64,000 bases of DNA from contig NZ_JACXAI010000036.1 in NCBI RefSeq assembly GCF_014773385.1, forward strand, positions 1-64,000. The letters run 5' to 3'. A program made the position numbers and the translations under genes. Positions 36,643-46,533 of the stretch are shown piece after piece. Origin of the DNA: Metabacillus arenae (GTDB lineage Bacteria; Bacillota; Bacilli; Bacillales; Bacillaceae). The notes below the pieces were generated by a model. It had not been told where the DNA came from, did no database searches, and saw nothing but the letters and a program-made list of their open reading frames with translations. Every line of letters starts with the position of its first letter. Position 1 is the first letter of the stretch.

Positions 36643-39600
36643 TTATTCCTTTGTTACTACATCTCGTTCTTTTTCAAGCTCAAGATCCGGTTCTTCATCC
36701 TGAGTTAATGAAAGACTTTCGGCTTGCCCAGTCTCTTCATCATCTTCAAGGTCTCTCATTTCAATTTCTTGTTCATCATCAGAGAGAATTTTTACATCCA
36801 TACCTAAGCTTTGAAGTTCTTTAATTAAAACTTTAAATGATTCTGGCACCCCAGGTTCTGGTACATTTTCGCCTTTTACAATGGCTTCATATGTCTTAAC
36901 ACGTCCGACTACATCATCTGATTTAACTGTTAAGATCTCTTGCAAGGTGTATGCAGCACCATACGCTTCAAGTGCCCATACCTCCATCTCACCAAAACGC
37001 TGTCCGCCAAACTGGGCTTTACCTCCAAGCGGCTGCTGTGTAACCAATGAGTAAGGGCCTGTAGAACGAGCATGCAATTTATCGTCAACCATGTGAGCCA
37101 GCTTGATCATATACATGATTCCCACTGAGACACGGCTGTCAAATGGTTCGCCTGAACGTCCATCGTAAAGAACAGTTTTAGCATCACGGGCCATTCCAGC
37201 CTCTTCTAATGTAGACCAAACATCCTCTTCACGAGCTCCATCGAAAACCGGAGAAGCAACATGTAATCCAAGTCTTCTCGCAGCCATACCGAGGTGAAGC
37301 TCTAATACTTGCCCGATATTCATACGTGATGGTACACCAAGCGGATTTAACATGATGTCGACTGGTGTGCCATCCGGAAGATAAGGCATGTCTTCCTCAG
37401 GAAGGATACGCGAAATAACACCTTTGTTTCCGTGGCGCCCCGCCATCTTATCCCCTTCAGAAATTTTACGTTTTTGTACGATGTATGCACGTACTAATTG
37501 ATTTACACCAGGAGGAAGCTCATCTCCGTCTTCACGGTTGAATACCTTTACGTCTAAGACAATTCCGCCGCCTCCATGAGGAACACGAAGGGATGTATCG
37601 CGGACTTCACGAGCCTTTTCACCGAAAATAGCATGTAAGAGACGTTCTTCAGCTGTCAGCTCAGTAACCCCTTTAGGTGTTACTTTTCCTACAAGCAGAT
37701 CGCCATCCTTCACTTCTGCGCCGACTCTGATATTTCCACGCTCATCCAAGTTGCGAAGTGCATCCTCGCCGACATTCGGGATATCACGCGTAATTTCTTC
37801 TGGCCCAAGCTTAGTATCACGTGCTTCTGATTCATATTCTTCAATATGAATGGATGTATAGACATCGTCTTTTACAAGGCGTTCGCTCATAATGATGGCA
37901 TCCTCATAGTTGTAGCCATCCCATGTCATGAAGGCAACCATTACGTTGCGGCCAAGTGCCAATTCCCCTTTTTCCATGGAAGGTCCATCAGCGAGAATTT
38001 CGCCTTTTACTACTTCATCTCCAACACTAACGATTGGACGTTGGTTGTAGCAGGTTCCTTGGTTAGAACGGATAAATTTAAGCAGACTGTATTTATCTAA
38101 ATTACCTTTAACTTTTTGACCATCTACATCTTCATAACGACGAACCCAAATATTTTTCGCTTCAACACGCTCAACAACACCTGGATATTTGCAAATAACT
38201 GCCGCACCAGAGTCTTTTCCTGAAACATATTCCATTCCAGTACCAACAATTGGCGCTTCTGGATTCATAAGAGGAACTGCCTGCCTTTGCATGTTCGCTC
38301 CCATCAAGGCGCGGTTTGAGTCGTCATTTTCCAAGAAAGGAATACAAGCAGTTGCTGCGGAAACTACCTGCTTTGGAGAAACATCCATATAATCGATGCG
38401 ATCTCGGCGAACAACTGTGTTTTCCCCGCGGAAACGAGCGATAATATCTTCGTCTAAGAACGAACCATCTTCCCCAAGACGCGCATTCGCCTGGGCAACA
38501 ACATAGTTATCCTCTTCATCTGCTGTTAAATAATCCATTTGACTAGTCAGCTTACCAGTCTCGGGATCTACTCTGCGATAAGGTGTTTCAATAAATCCAA
38601 AACGGTTCACCTTTGCGTAACTTGACAACGAATTGATTAATCCGATGTTCGGACCCTCTGGCGTTTCAATCGGGCACATACGGCCATAGTGGGAATAATG
38701 AACATCACGGACTTCGAATCCGGCACGTTCACGAGTTAAACCACCTGGACCAAGCGCCGAAAGACGACGTTTATGAGTCAATTCCGCAAGCGGGTTTGTT
38801 TGATCCATAAATTGAGATAATTGGGAGCTCCCGAAAAACTCTTTAATAGATGCAATAACCGGGCGAATGTTAATTAATTGCTGTGGCGTTATCGTGTTTG
38901 TATCTTGAATAGACATCCTTTCCCGTACTACGCGTTCCATTCTGGATAAACCGATACGGAATTGGTTTTGAAGCAATTCCCCTACTGAACGAAGACGACG
39001 GTTACCAAGATGGTCGATATCGTCAGTATCTCCTACACCGTGGAGAAGATTAAAGAAATAGCTAATTGATGAAAGGATATCTGCTGGTGTGATATTTTTA
39101 ACTTCCTCTACCACATAAGCATTCCCTATTACATTGATCACTTGTTCTCCATCAGGATCGTTAGGAGAATAAATTTTGATAGATTGTAATGTCACATCAT
39201 CTTCTACTACTCCGCCATTCGGCTGAACTTTTCTAAATCCTACACCGTTTTCTAAATTCGGAAGAATTTTATCCAATGTTCTTCTATCAATCATTGTGCC
39301 TTTTTCGGCAATTACTTCACCTGTTTCAGGGTCTGCTAGACTTTCAGCAAGACGCTGATTAAACAATCTATTTTTAATGTGAAGTTTTTTATTAATTTTA
39401 TAGCGGCCTACATTTGCTAAATCATAACGTTTCGGATCAAAGAAACGTGATTCTAATAAGCTTTTTGCATTATCAACCGTTGGAGGCTCGCCTGGGCGCA
39501 GACGCTCATAGATTTCAAGCAAAGCTTTTTCTGAGCTTTCCGTGTTGTCTTTATCAAGCGTATTGCGTAAGTATTCGTTTTCTCCAAATAAATCGATGAT

Positions 39601-40227
39601 TTCTTGATCAGAGCCAAACCCAAGAGCACGCAAAAGAACCGTAACTGGCAACTTACGAGTACGATCAATACGTACATATACGACATCTTTCGCATCTGTT
39701 TCGTATTCTAACCATGCGCCACGGTTTGGAATCACAGTAGCAGTAAAGCCCCTCTTACCATTTTTATCAACTTTACCACTGTAATATACACTCGGTGAAC
39801 GCACTAACTGCGATACAATTACACGCTCAGCACCGTTGATCACAAATGTGCCTGTCTCAGTCATAAGTGGGAAATCTCCCATAAACACATCTTGATCTTT
39901 AACTTCTCCTGTTTCTTTGTTAATCAAACGCACCTTTACACGTAATGGTGCAGAATAGGTAACATCCCGCTCTTTAGACTCTTCAACCGGGTACTTAGGA
40001 TCACCTAAGCTATAGTCGATGAATTCAAGTGAGAGGTTACCAGTGAAGTCTTCTATCGGAGAAATATCCTGGAACATTTCCCGAAGACCCTCATCAAGAA
40101 ACCACTGATAAGAAGCGGTTTGGATTTCAATGAGATTTGGTAATTCTAACACTTCACTAATACGTGCATAACTTCTGCGTTGGCGGTGTCGTCCATACTG
40201 AACAAGTTGACCTGTCAACTGATTCAC
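36643..40227 (-). CDS. rpoB: DNA-directed RNA polymerase subunit beta
   Basis: 1194 residues. The rifampicin region reads [20 protein letters not shown] and [10 protein letters not shown], all wild-type at the usual resistance positions. C-terminal [19 protein letters not shown]-type segment and [18 protein letters not shown] are also standard. The acidic tail (about residues 1160-1194) is variable in Bacillus. It starts after a 238-base gap that contains no promoter I can support; transcription may come from rplJ. Confidence 0.99.
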   Translation of the reverse strand: MNQLTGQLVQYGRHRQRRSYARISEVLELPNLIEIQTASYQWFLDEGLREMFQDISPIEDFTGNLSLEFIDYSLGDPKYPVEESKERDVTYSAPLRVKVRLINKETGEVKDQDVFMGDFPLMTETGTFVINGAERVIVSQLVRSPSVYYSGKVDKNGKRGFTATVIPNRGAWLEYETDAKDVVYVRIDRTRKLPVTVLLRALGFGSDQEIIDLFGENEYLRNTLDKDNTESSEKALLEIYERLRPGEPPTVDNAKSLLESRFFDPKRYDLANVGRYKINKKLHIKNRLFNQRLAESLADPETGEVIAEKGTMIDRRTLDKILPNLENGVGFRKVQPNGGVVEDDVTLQSIKIYSPNDPDGEQVINVIGNAYVVEEVKNITPADILSSISYFFNLLHGVGDTDDIDHLGNRRLRSVGELLQNQFRIGLSRMERVVRERMSIQDTNTITPQQLINIRPVIASIKEFFGSSQLSQFMDQTNPLAELTHKRRLSALGPGGLTRERAGFEVRDVHYSHYGRMCPIETPEGPNIGLINSLSSYAKVNRFGFIETPYRRVDPETGKLTSQMDYLTADEEDNYVVAQANARLGEDGSFLDEDIIARFRGENTVVRRDRIDYMDVSPKQVVSAATACIPFLENDDSNRALMGANMQRQAVPLMNPEAPIVGTGMEYVSGKDSGAAVICKYPGVVERVEAKNIWVRRYEDVDGQKVKGNLDKYSLLKFIRSNQGTCYNQRPIVSVGDEVVKGEILADGPSMEKGELALGRNVMVAFMTWDGYNYEDAIIMSERLVKDDVYTSIHIEEYESEARDTKLGPEEITRDIPNVGEDALRNLDERGNIRVGAEVKDGDLLVGKVTPKGVTELTAEERLLHAIFGEKAREVRDTSLRVPHGGGGIVLDVKVFNREDGDELPPGVNQLVRAYIVQKRKISEGDKMAGRHGNKGVISRILPEEDMPYLPDGTPVDIMLNPLGVPSRMNIGQVLELHLGMAARRLGLHVASPVFDGAREEDVWSTLEEAGMARDAKTVLYDGRSGEPFDSRVSVGIMYMIKLAHMVDDKLHARSTGPYSLVTQQPLGGKAQFGGQRFGEMEVWALEAYGAAYTLQEILTVKSDDVVGRVKTYEAIVKGENVPEPGVPESFKVLIKELQSLGMDVKILSDDEQEIEMRDLEDDEETGQAESLSLTQDEEPDLELEKERDVVTKE

Positions 40228-40465
40228 CCCTCAAATCATGCGTAATATATGTGTAAAAAATATTAAGCTGCCACCTAGCAATAATATTTTTACAAGGCAA
40301 AAGAAAAAGGGTTTCTTTAATAGAAAACCACATAGGATTGCCATTATAGATTTTATAAGTCTTTCCAAAGATGGCAATTTTATACATGGAAAAACTGTTT
40401 TTACGACACTTATTCAATATTAACATATTGGCATTTTATAATATTAACATACAAAAAATTTCAAG

Positions 40466-41068
40466 TCAATATTTTTTTGCACAGATAATATAGTAACCTT
40501 TTTTCTTCTCTATTACGTCAGCTTCCGAATAGAGTTCGTTCAGTTTTTCTATCGCAGAAGGAGCGCCTTGCTTCTTTTGGATAACAACCCAAAGTTCCCC
40601 TCCCGAATACAAGTGCGTATAACTCTTTTCAAAAATTTCGTGAACAACCTTTTTGCCAGCCCGTATTGGAGGGTTTGTTAAAATAGCTGCATATTTCTTT
40701 TTCGATATTTCTTCGAATAAGTAACTCTGAAAAACTTGTACATTTTCAATTCTATTTACTTTAGCATTCTCTTTAGAAAGTTCAACAGCTCTTTCATTGA
40801 TATCTACCATATCCACTTTAATGGCAGGATATTCTTTCGCTAAAGAAAGGCCGATCGGCCCATAACCACAGCCAATATCTAAGATTGGCCCTTCGATCTC
40901 TGGCATTTGGAACGTTTCAATTAATAATTTTGAACCAAAGTCTACCTCGTTTTTTGAAAAAACCCCTTTATCACTATGAAAGGTAAAAGTATTCCCTTTC
41001 AATTGATAAGTCCAGGTTTTCCGTTCACTTTCAACTCTTGGTTTTTCCGAATAATAATGATCGTTCAT
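40466..41068 (-). CDS. class I SAM-dependent methyltransferase, RsmC/YbxB-like
   Basis: 200 residues. SAM-binding loop LDIGCGYGPIGLSLA, VDINERAVELSKENA after strand 2, and the catalytic NPPIRAGKKV motif of RsmC-like 16S rRNA (guanine-N2) methyltransferases. Start set at the ATG at 41068, six bases after AGAGGTGG, matching YbxB; an earlier ATG adds 11 residues without a site. Between rplL and rpoB as in B. subtilis. The exact methylated base is not shown by sequence. Confidence 0.9.
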   Translation of the reverse strand: MNDHYYSEKPRVESERKTWTYQLKGNTFTFHSDKGVFSKNEVDFGSKLLIETFQMPEIEGPILDIGCGYGPIGLSLAKEYPAIKVDMVDINERAVELSKENAKVNRIENVQVFQSYLFEEISKKKYAAILTNPPIRAGKKVVHEIFEKSYTHLYSGGELWVVIQKKQGAPSAIEKLNELYSEADVIEKKKGYYIICAKKY

Positions 41069-41266
41069 TTCAGCCCACCTCTTTAGTAGGAGTATTGCCA
41101 ATCATTTTGCAAATATAACCAAACCTCATAGTCCCTTGAATGTTTAGGATGAGCACAAAAATGAAAATAACAAAAAAGCAGCCCTTGTATTATGGCCATA
41201 TGAATCAAGTTCAACACCTGAGCTTAAAGACAATAGTACAGAACTTACAACTTCTTACCTTTTAAA

Positions 41267-41300
41267 AGAAAAAGCCCGCTAGTTAGCAGCGGGCTTTTTT
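41267..41300. terminator. bidirectional-looking terminator after rplL
   Basis: AGCCCGCT (41273-41280) and AGCGGGCT (41288-41295) pair perfectly across seven bases, flanked by A-rich and T-rich runs on both sides. It follows rplL on the minus strand by about 20 bases and probably reduces read-through from rplJL into the methyltransferase and rpoBC. Confidence 0.85.
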
Positions 41301-41318
41301 CTGATGTTCATCCGATTA

Positions 41319-41684
41319 TTACTTAACTTCTACAGAAGCGCCAACTTCTTCAAGCTTAGCTTTAAGTTCTTCAGCTTCCTCTTTAGCAATTCCTTCTTTA
41401 ATTGGTTTTGGAGTGTTATCAACCAATTCTTTAGCTTCTTTTAAGCCAAGACCAGTAATTTCACGAACCGCTTTGATAACTTTGATTTTTTGTCCGCCAG
41501 CAGCTTCAAGAATTACGTCGAATTCAGTTTGTTCTGCAGCAGCTTCGCCACCAGCAGCTCCCCCAGCAACCGCAACAGGAGCAGCAGCAGTTACACCAAA
41601 TTCTTCTTCAATTGCTTTTACTAAGTCATTTAAATCAAGAACTGTCATTTCTTTAATTGCATCGATAATTTGTTCTTTAGTCAT
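41319..41684 (-). CDS. rplL: 50S ribosomal protein L7/L12
   Basis: 121 residues: N-terminal dimerisation helix pair, Ala/Gly-rich hinge ([20 protein letters not shown], about 33-52) and the C-terminal factor-binding domain ([20 protein letters not shown]). Stalk protein binding EF-G and EF-Tu. AGGAGG precedes the ATG. Confidence 0.98.
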   Translation of the reverse strand: MTKEQIIDAIKEMTVLDLNDLVKAIEEEFGVTAAAPVAVAGGAAGGEAAAEQTEFDVILEAAGGQKIKVIKAVREITGLGLKEAKELVDNTPKPIKEGIAKEEAEELKAKLEEVGASVEVK

Positions 41685-41755
41685 TATGTTTTCCTCCTTA
41701 TTTTCCTTTTGTTTTTACATCATAATGAAATCCGATATTAAGCAAGGGTTATAAA

Positions 41756-42259
41756 TTAAGCACCTTGTTCTTCTTTTTGATCAGCAACAGCTTTTGTTGC
41801 AAGAGCAAAGTTACGCATTGGAGCTTGAAGAACGCTAAGCAACATAGAAAGTAAACCTTCGCGTGATGGAAGTTCTGCAAGAGCTTTAATATCTTCTACA
41901 GTTGCGATGTTCCCTTCGATTACACCAGCTTTAATTTCTAATGCTTCATGGTCCTTTGCGAAATCGTTGATAATTTTTGCTGGAGCTACAACGTCTTCAT
42001 TACTAAATGCAATGGCATTTGGTCCAGTTAAAGCCTCATCAAGACCGCTAAGTTCAGCTTTCGCAACAGCACGGCGAGTCATTGTGTTTTTGTAAACACG
42101 AATCTCAACTCCTGCTTCACGTAATTTTTTACGTAATTCAGTTACTTCAGCAACGTTTAAACCACGGTAGTCAACGATCACCGTCGATTTACTATCACTG
42201 AATTTCGCAGAGATTTCGTCTACAATTTTTTTCTTTTGATCGATAATAGCGCTGCTCAT
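41756..42259 (-). CDS. rplJ: 50S ribosomal protein L10
   Basis: 167 residues. [20 protein letters not shown] and [12 protein letters not shown] are diagnostic; the C-terminal helix binds L7/L12 dimers. Start at 42259 ([10 protein letters not shown]), preceded by AGGAGGTG; an upstream frame adds 11 residues from the leader. Expression is expected to be controlled by the L10 leader that precedes it. Confidence 0.97.
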   Translation of the reverse strand: MSSAIIDQKKKIVDEISAKFSDSKSTVIVDYRGLNVAEVTELRKKLREAGVEIRVYKNTMTRRAVAKAELSGLDEALTGPNAIAFSNEDVVAPAKIINDFAKDHEALEIKAGVIEGNIATVEDIKALAELPSREGLLSMLLSVLQAPMRNFALATKAVADQKEEQGA

Positions 42260-42473
42260 TGTTACACCTCCTGTTATATCATTGTGTAACACTTATACCG
42301 CTCGGTGTTGACCCTTTTAGAGTCATATAAAAAGCCCCCATGCAGACATGGAGGCATTATATACAGGCAGATTATTAACATTTACTGCTTTAGTATACAC
42401 CTCGGTAGGAAATTAAGCTAATTAGTCAGCACCTACTGTCTACGGTATAAATGAAATTTTATTAAAAACAACA
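42260..42473 (-). promoter_or_regulatory. rplJ leader (L10 leader) with attenuator
   Basis: Some 210 untranslated bases separate the rplJ promoter from its start. They include an intrinsic attenuator at 42355-42329 and upstream GC-rich segments that can pair. A Firmicute L10 leader is known at this position, in which L10 with L7/L12 binds the mRNA and promotes termination. Identity here rests on location and on the attenuator. Confidence 0.75.
42329..42355 (-). terminator. attenuator in the rplJ leader
   Basis: On the minus strand GCCTCCATG (42355-42347) pairs with CATGGGGGC (42342-42334), one G-U pair, loop TCTG, followed by five T residues. It is upstream of the rplJ ATG and so regulates rather than ends the unit. 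Confidence 0.85.
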
Positions 42474-42479
42474 TTTGTA

Positions 42480-42508
42480 ATTATATCTAAACTTCAAAAC
42501 GAAGTCAA
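42480..42508 (-). promoter_or_regulatory. rplJ-rplL promoter
   Basis: TTGACT (42508-42503), 17 bases, perfect TATAAT (42485-42480) on the minus strand. It starts just past the rplA stop codon. Confidence 0.85.
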
Positions 42509-42511
42509 CTA

Positions 42512-43210
42512 TTATTTCACTGCAAAGCTTGAAGGGTCCACTTTTACGCCAGGTCCCATTGTAGAAGTAACAGAAACGTTCTTCACATAAGTACCTTTTG
42601 CAGAGGCTGGCTTAGCTTTCAACATTGTTTCGTAGATTGTAGAAAAGTTTTCGATTAATTTATCATCTTCGAATGATACCTTGCCGATTGGAACATGAAT
42701 ATTTCCAGATTTGTCAGCGCGATATTCTACTTTACCAGCTTTGATTTCTTTCACAGCTTTCTCAACTTCAAATGTAACAGTACCAGTTTTAGGGTTTGGC
42801 ATTAAACCTTTTGGTCCTAACACACGGCCAAGCTTACCAACTTCACCCATCATATCTGGAGTTGCTACGATAACATCAAAGTCAAACCAACCTTGTTGAA
42901 TTTTGTTAATATAATCAGAATCACCAACAAAGTCAGCACCTGCTGCTTCTGCTTCTTTCGCTTTTTCACCTTTAGCGAACACTAACACACGCTGAGTTTT
43001 ACCAGTACCGTTTGGCAGCACAACTGCTCCGCGGATTTGCTGGTCATTTTTACGTGTATCGATTCCTAAACGAAATGCCACCTCAACAGTTGCGTCGAAT
43101 TTAGCAGTATTTGTTTTCTTTGCTAATTCAATTGCTTCTTTTACATCATACACTTGAGAACGATCTACTAATTTAGCCGCTTCAACGTATTTTTTACCTC
43201 TTTTTGCCAT
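42512..43210 (-). CDS. rplA: 50S ribosomal protein L1
   Basis: 232 residues, two-domain L1-stalk protein. [20 protein letters not shown] start, [19 protein letters not shown] and the signature [20 protein letters not shown]1 represses its own operon in enterobacteria; a repeated leader motif before rplK and rplA is compatible with that here. AGGAGGAAACA precedes the ATG. Confidence 0.98.
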   Translation of the reverse strand: MAKRGKKYVEAAKLVDRSQVYDVKEAIELAKKTNTAKFDATVEVAFRLGIDTRKNDQQIRGAVVLPNGTGKTQRVLVFAKGEKAKEAEAAGADFVGDSDYINKIQQGWFDFDVIVATPDMMGEVGKLGRVLGPKGLMPNPKTGTVTFEVEKAVKEIKAGKVEYRADKSGNIHVPIGKVSFEDDKLIENFSTIYETMLKAKPASAKGTYVKNVSVTSTMGPGVKVDPSSFAVK

Positions 43211-43225
43211 TATTGTTTCCTCCTT

Positions 43226-43259
43226 ATGTGGTTTTAGCGGAATAACCTCCCACGCTTAA
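43226..43259 (-). promoter_or_regulatory. leader motif before rplA, repeated before rplK
   Basis: On the minus strand the stretch TTAAGCGTGGGAGG, then TTATTCCGC and AAAACCACAT, ends about seven bases before the rplA ribosome binding site. Nearly the same series occurs before rplK at 43936-43904. Possible L1 binding site, by inference. Confidence 0.5.
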
Positions 43260-43453
43260 AAGCTTAGAACTCATTGTCCAACACCCCAAGAAGGCAGGTT
43301 TTGCCTTTTTAGAATGATTGGGCTTTACGGCTTTATGAATTGAGTTAAGCACTTCAGCCGGATTGCTCTAAACTCCTAGTTACAAAAAATCTCATTTCAG
43401 AGATAAAGGTTGCGAACTTGTATTGTACCAAACTCGCAACCCCCATAAAACAA

Positions 43454-43879
43454 TTAGTCTTCGATAACAATACCCATGCTTCGGGCAGTACCTTCAACCA
43501 TGCGCATCGCCGCTTCAACGCTTGCCGCGTTTAAGTCAGGCATTTTCGATTCCGCGATTTCGCGTACTTTATCGCGCTTAACTGTAGCTACTTTATTACG
43601 GTTAGGTTCACCGGAACCCGACTCAATTCCAGCCGCTTTTTTCAATAGAACTGCAGCAGGCGGAGTTTTCGTAATAAATGTAAATGAACGGTCTTCAAAT
43701 ACCGTGATTTCAACAGGGATAATTAAACCAGCTTGATCTGCTGTACGCGCGTTAAATTCTTTACAGAATCCCATGATGTTAACACCTGCTTGACCTAATG
43801 CCGGTCCAACTGGCGGCGCTGGATTGGCTTTACCAGCAGGGATTTGCAATTTAACTAGCTTAATAACTTTTTTAGCCAC
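43454..43879 (-). CDS. rplK: 50S ribosomal protein L11
   Basis: 141 residues with GTG start (43879-43877) after [34 protein letters not shown] start and the RNA-binding C-terminal domain ending [17 protein letters not shown]. Part of the GTPase-associated centre and needed for RelA activation and thiostrepton action. A longer upstream frame (17 residues) is excluded by the site and by homologue length. Confidence 0.97.
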   Translation of the reverse strand: MAKKVIKLVKLQIPAGKANPAPPVGPALGQAGVNIMGFCKEFNARTADQAGLIIPVEITVFEDRSFTFITKTPPAAVLLKKAAGIESGSGEPNRNKVATVKRDKVREIAESKMPDLNAASVEAAMRMVEGTARSMGIVIED

Positions 43880-43903
43880 GAGACACACCTCCTTAAGTCC
43901 GTG

Positions 43904-43936
43904 ATGTGGTTTCGGGTATAACCCTCCCACTCTTAA
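43904..43936 (-). promoter_or_regulatory. leader motif before rplK, repeated before rplA
   Basis: TTAAGAGTGGGAGGG, then TTATACCCG and AAACCACAT on the minus strand, followed by the rplK ribosome binding site. It matches the motif at 43259-43226 at most positions, including spacing. Confidence 0.5.
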
Positions 43937-43943
43937 TTCATTC

Positions 43944-43971
43944 TTTATATGAATGATCGAAAAAAATTCAA
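43944..43971 (-). promoter_or_regulatory. probable rplK-rplA promoter
   Basis: TTGAAT (43971-43966), 16 bases, TATAAA (43949-43944) on the minus strand, placing the start of transcription at or just before the rplK leader motif. Confidence 0.5.
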
Positions 43972-44053
43972 TGTTTGCAGCCTCAAATTACTGAGACATA
44001 CTGACTTATGAAATATTATCACTTTTCTTCTTCTATTTCAAGTTATTTTCAAA

Positions 44054-44587
44054 TTACAATTTGTTAATTTGGGAAAACTCAAGCTCAACAGGTGTTTCCC
44101 TTCCAAACATATTCACTAATACTTTGACCTTCTGTTTATCTTGGTCTAATTCCTCAATTGATCCTGTGAAATTTGCAAATGGCCCGTCTGTTACTTTCAC
44201 TGTTTCTTTTAGTTCGAAGTCAATTTCAACTCTTCGCTCTTCCATACCCATCCGTTTTAAAACGACCTGTACTTCATCAGGCAACAGCGGGGTCGGCTTT
44301 GACCCAGATCCAGTAGAGCCTACAAAGCCAGTTACTCCTGGTGTATTGCGGACAACATACCACGAATCATCCGTCATCACTAATTCTACTAAAACATAAC
44401 CAGGAAATACCTTCTTTTTAACTACCTTTTTCTTCCCGTTTTTAATATCTGTTTCTTCATCCTCCGGAACCATTACACGAAAAATCTTATCTTGCATGCC
44501 CATTGATTCAACACGCTTCTCGAGATTTGCCTTCACCTTGTTCTCATAACCGGAATATGTGTGAACAACATACCAATTCTTTTCCAT
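44054..44587 (-). CDS. nusG: transcription termination/antitermination factor NusG
   Basis: 177 residues: NGN domain (WYVVHTYSGYENKVKANLEK) and C-terminal KOW domain (VKVTDGPFANFTGSIEELD). Binds RNA polymerase, Rho and S10. In B. subtilis NusG also stimulates pausing. Separated from secE by a terminator and a repeat copy, so it may be driven by its own promoter, which I could not identify. Confidence 0.98.
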   Translation of the reverse strand: MEKNWYVVHTYSGYENKVKANLEKRVESMGMQDKIFRVMVPEDEETDIKNGKKKVVKKKVFPGYVLVELVMTDDSWYVVRNTPGVTGFVGSTGSGSKPTPLLPDEVQVVLKRMGMEERRVEIDFELKETVKVTDGPFANFTGSIEELDQDKQKVKVLVNMFGRETPVELEFSQINKL

Positions 44588-44634
44588 TCATTGAGGACCT
44601 ATTTGTCCTTCCCTCCCCGTACTCATTTTCTAAA

Positions 44635-44751
44635 ACGAAAAGCTCACCTGCGCCCTTGAGCGGCCTAGGATAAGGCTAAGCGCTGAAGCTGGATAACGGC
44701 AAAACTTACATACACTAGTTAGCTCATTATTTTACTTTAAATTTCTGACAA
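44635..44751. repeat. dispersed structured repeat, internally deleted copy (copy D)
   Basis: Begins with the ACGAAAAGC start of the family (from 44635), ends its core with AAGCTGGATAAC (about 44688-44699), and keeps a tail TTTTACTTTAAATTTCTGAC like the full copies. The central hairpin of the full copies is missing. Confidence 0.5.
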
Positions 44752-44752
44752 T

Positions 44753-44778
44753 ATTAAAAAACCCGCAAAACGGGTTTT
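44753..44778 (-). terminator. terminator between secE and nusG
   Basis: On the minus strand AAAACCCG (44778-44771) pairs with CGGGTTTT (44765-44758) over a five-base loop, with further T residues. It separates secE from nusG. Confidence 0.75.
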
Positions 44779-44830
44779 GGAAAACAGCTAATCTTGTCAT
44801 ATCATCTATTATAGCACGAGCATCCTACTC

Positions 44831-45013
44831 TTATTCAAGAATTAAACGAATTAATGAAGAAATTCCTTGATCAATAACCGCGAAAAATACAGCAGCGAAA
44901 ATAACAGTCGAAACCACTGTGATTGTATAACGTGTTAGTTCTTTTCCTTTTGGCCAGCTGACTTTCTTCATTTCACGGGCAACTTCTTTAAAGAATTTTC
45001 CAATACGCTGCAT
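44831..45013 (-). CDS. secE: preprotein translocase subunit SecE
   Basis: 60 residues with an amphipathic N-terminal helix and WPKGKELTRYT motif, then a single C-terminal membrane helix (about 31-52). Short single-span form typical of Bacillus. Start at 45013 (MQRIGKFFKEVA), six bases after TTGGAGG; an earlier ATG would add nine residues and lacks a site. Confidence 0.96.
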   Translation of the reverse strand: MQRIGKFFKEVAREMKKVSWPKGKELTRYTITVVSTVIFAAVFFAVIDQGISSLIRLILE

Positions 45014-45063
45014 TTCGTTACCTCCAAGTTTTAAAAACAAGCTATAAAAAATAAAAGCAAAAT

Positions 45064-45210
45064 CTATTTTGTTTCACGGTGTATCGTATGAGAATTACAA
45101 ACTCTACAAAATTTCTTCATTTCTAGTCGCTCTGCAGATGATGTATTCTTCATTGTTGTATAGTTTCTATTTCCACAATCCGTACACGCTAAAATGACTT
45201 TTTTTCTCAT
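45064..45210 (-). CDS. rpmG: 50S ribosomal protein L33
   Basis: 48 residues: [20 protein letters not shown], then [20 protein letters not shown] and HTIHRETK. Two CxxC pairs mark a zinc-binding L33. A GGCAGGTGTC site lies before the ATG (45210-45208). Upstream of secE, the standard place for the rpmGB copy. Confidence 0.94.
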   Translation of the reverse strand: MRKKVILACTDCGNRNYTTMKNTSSAERLEMKKFCRVCNSHTIHRETK

Positions 45211-45248
45211 AAAGACACCTGCCGCTACTCTATCAATTTCTATAAAAC

Positions 45249-45276
45249 TGTATCACAGCAAAGTTTTAAATGTCAA
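45249..45276 (-). promoter_or_regulatory. rpmG-secE promoter
   Basis: Consensus TTGACA (45276-45271), 16 bases, GATACA (45254-45249) on the minus strand, 40 bases before rpmG. The minus-10 is weak. Confidence 0.55.
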
Positions 45277-45293
45277 CAAGCTCTAAAATTTAT

Positions 45294-45950
45294 TTACATG
45301 CTGATTTCCCGAAGCTCTAAGTATTTCTCAAGCTTTCTTTTTACCCTTTGCAAGGCGTTGTCGATCGACTTCACATGTCTGTTTAACTCTTCTGAAATTT
45401 CTTGATAAGATTGTCCGTCCAAGTAAAGGACTAACACTTTTCGTTCAAGGTCACTAAGGAGTTCCCCCATTTTAAGTTCAATATCATCAAATTCTTCCTG
45501 ATTGATGATCAATTCTTCCGGATCCATCACTTTTGCTCCTGAAATAACATCTAAGAGAGTTCTATCAGATTCTTCATCATAAATAGGCTTGTCCAATGAA
45601 ACATAAGAATTTAGCGGAATGTGTTTTTGACGGGTAGCAGTTTTAATAGCGGTAATAATTTGGCGGGTAATACATAGTTCGGCAAAGGCTTTAAAAGATG
45701 TAAGCTTGTCCTCTTTAAAATCACGAATAGCTTTATACAAGCCAATCATCCCTTCTTGTATAATATCTTCGCGATCTGCTCCAATAAGAAAATAGGACCT
45801 TGCCTTTGCGCGTACAAAATTACGATACTTCGTAATTAAATAGTCGAGCGCATCACTATCCCCTTGGTGTACATACTCGACTATTTGTTCATCTTCCAAT
45901 TTCGAAAAATGATCCTTGTTGATTTTAACCTTGTTGACTTGTGAGCTCAC
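45294..45950 (-). CDS. sigH: RNA polymerase sigma factor SigH
   Basis: 218 residues, same as B. subtilis SigH, with sigma-70 region 2 (DALDYLITKYRNFVRAKARS and GADREDIIQEGMIGLYKAIR) and region 4 (LERKVLVLYLDGQSYQEISE). It directs early stationary-phase and sporulation genes. Start is GTG at 45950-45948, after GGGGGGATCGGA; an earlier in-frame ATG lies in the ribosome-binding region. It has a vegetative promoter immediately upstream. Confidence 0.97.
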   Translation of the reverse strand: MSSQVNKVKINKDHFSKLEDEQIVEYVHQGDSDALDYLITKYRNFVRAKARSYFLIGADREDIIQEGMIGLYKAIRDFKEDKLTSFKAFAELCITRQIITAIKTATRQKHIPLNSYVSLDKPIYDEESDRTLLDVISGAKVMDPEELIINQEEFDDIELKMGELLSDLERKVLVLYLDGQSYQEISEELNRHVKSIDNALQRVKRKLEKYLELREISM

Positions 45951-45982
45951 TCCGATCCCCCCGGGACACACTAGATAGAAAT

Positions 45983-46012
45983 ATTATACAGCAGAATTTT
46001 TGAAAGCGTCAA
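45983..46012 (-). promoter_or_regulatory. sigH promoter (sigma A type)
   Basis: TTGACG (46012-46007), 18 bases, perfect TATAAT (45988-45983) on the minus strand. In B. subtilis the equivalent promoter is repressed by AbrB; no AbrB site can be identified from sequence alone. Confidence 0.8.
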
Positions 46013-46017
46013 CCTTT

Positions 46018-46530
46018 CTATGACCGCCCTCGTCTCCATTTTTCAAAAGCATTCATTACTTCCTCGGATAAAAATACTTTTGAAGCAGGTCGTTCTTCTT
46101 CAATTTTCTTAACTTTTTTTTTGATTTTCCATTCGATTGTTTCCATATCAGTTAACAACTCGCGGGCGGACTTACGCAATGCGCCTTGTCCAAAAATAGC
46201 CCATTGTTCTGTATAATCAGAGGTTGCAACATGAACTTGGGTCTTTATATTATTTAAAGAGATGGCCAGCTTCTCTATTCTTTCATCTGCTGTCTCATTT
46301 TTCTTGGTGTAGATCACTTCAACCTTGTAATTTTTATATTTTTTTTCAATCCCTTTTACAAGGTGGGCATCAAACACCACAATCACTCGATAACCTGTGA
46401 AGGACTGATATTCAGCCATTTGCTGGACTAGTCTGTCGCGGGCATCTGCCAGACTATGCTTCTTTAATTGCTGCAGCTTGGGCCAAGCACCAATGATGTT
46501 ATATCCATCAACAAGCAGGATATTTTCCAT
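46018..46530 (-). CDS. rae1: Rae1/YacP, ribosome-dependent mRNA endonuclease (NYN domain)
   Basis: 170 residues of the NYN/PIN-like fold; acidic active-site residues are visible in LVDGYNIIGAWP, DARDRL and VVFDAH, with ATSDYTEQ later. Rae1 of B. subtilis cleaves certain mRNAs in the ribosomal A site. Three bases after rlmB, whose stop it nearly touches, so it belongs to the cysE-cysS-mrnC-rlmB unit. Confidence 0.93.
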   Translation of the reverse strand: MENILLVDGYNIIGAWPKLQQLKKHSLADARDRLVQQMAEYQSFTGYRVIVVFDAHLVKGIEKKYKNYKVEVIYTKKNETADERIEKLAISLNNIKTQVHVATSDYTEQWAIFGQGALRKSARELLTDMETIEWKIKKKVKKIEEERPASKVFLSEEVMNAFEKWRRGRS

Positions 46531-46533
46531 CTT

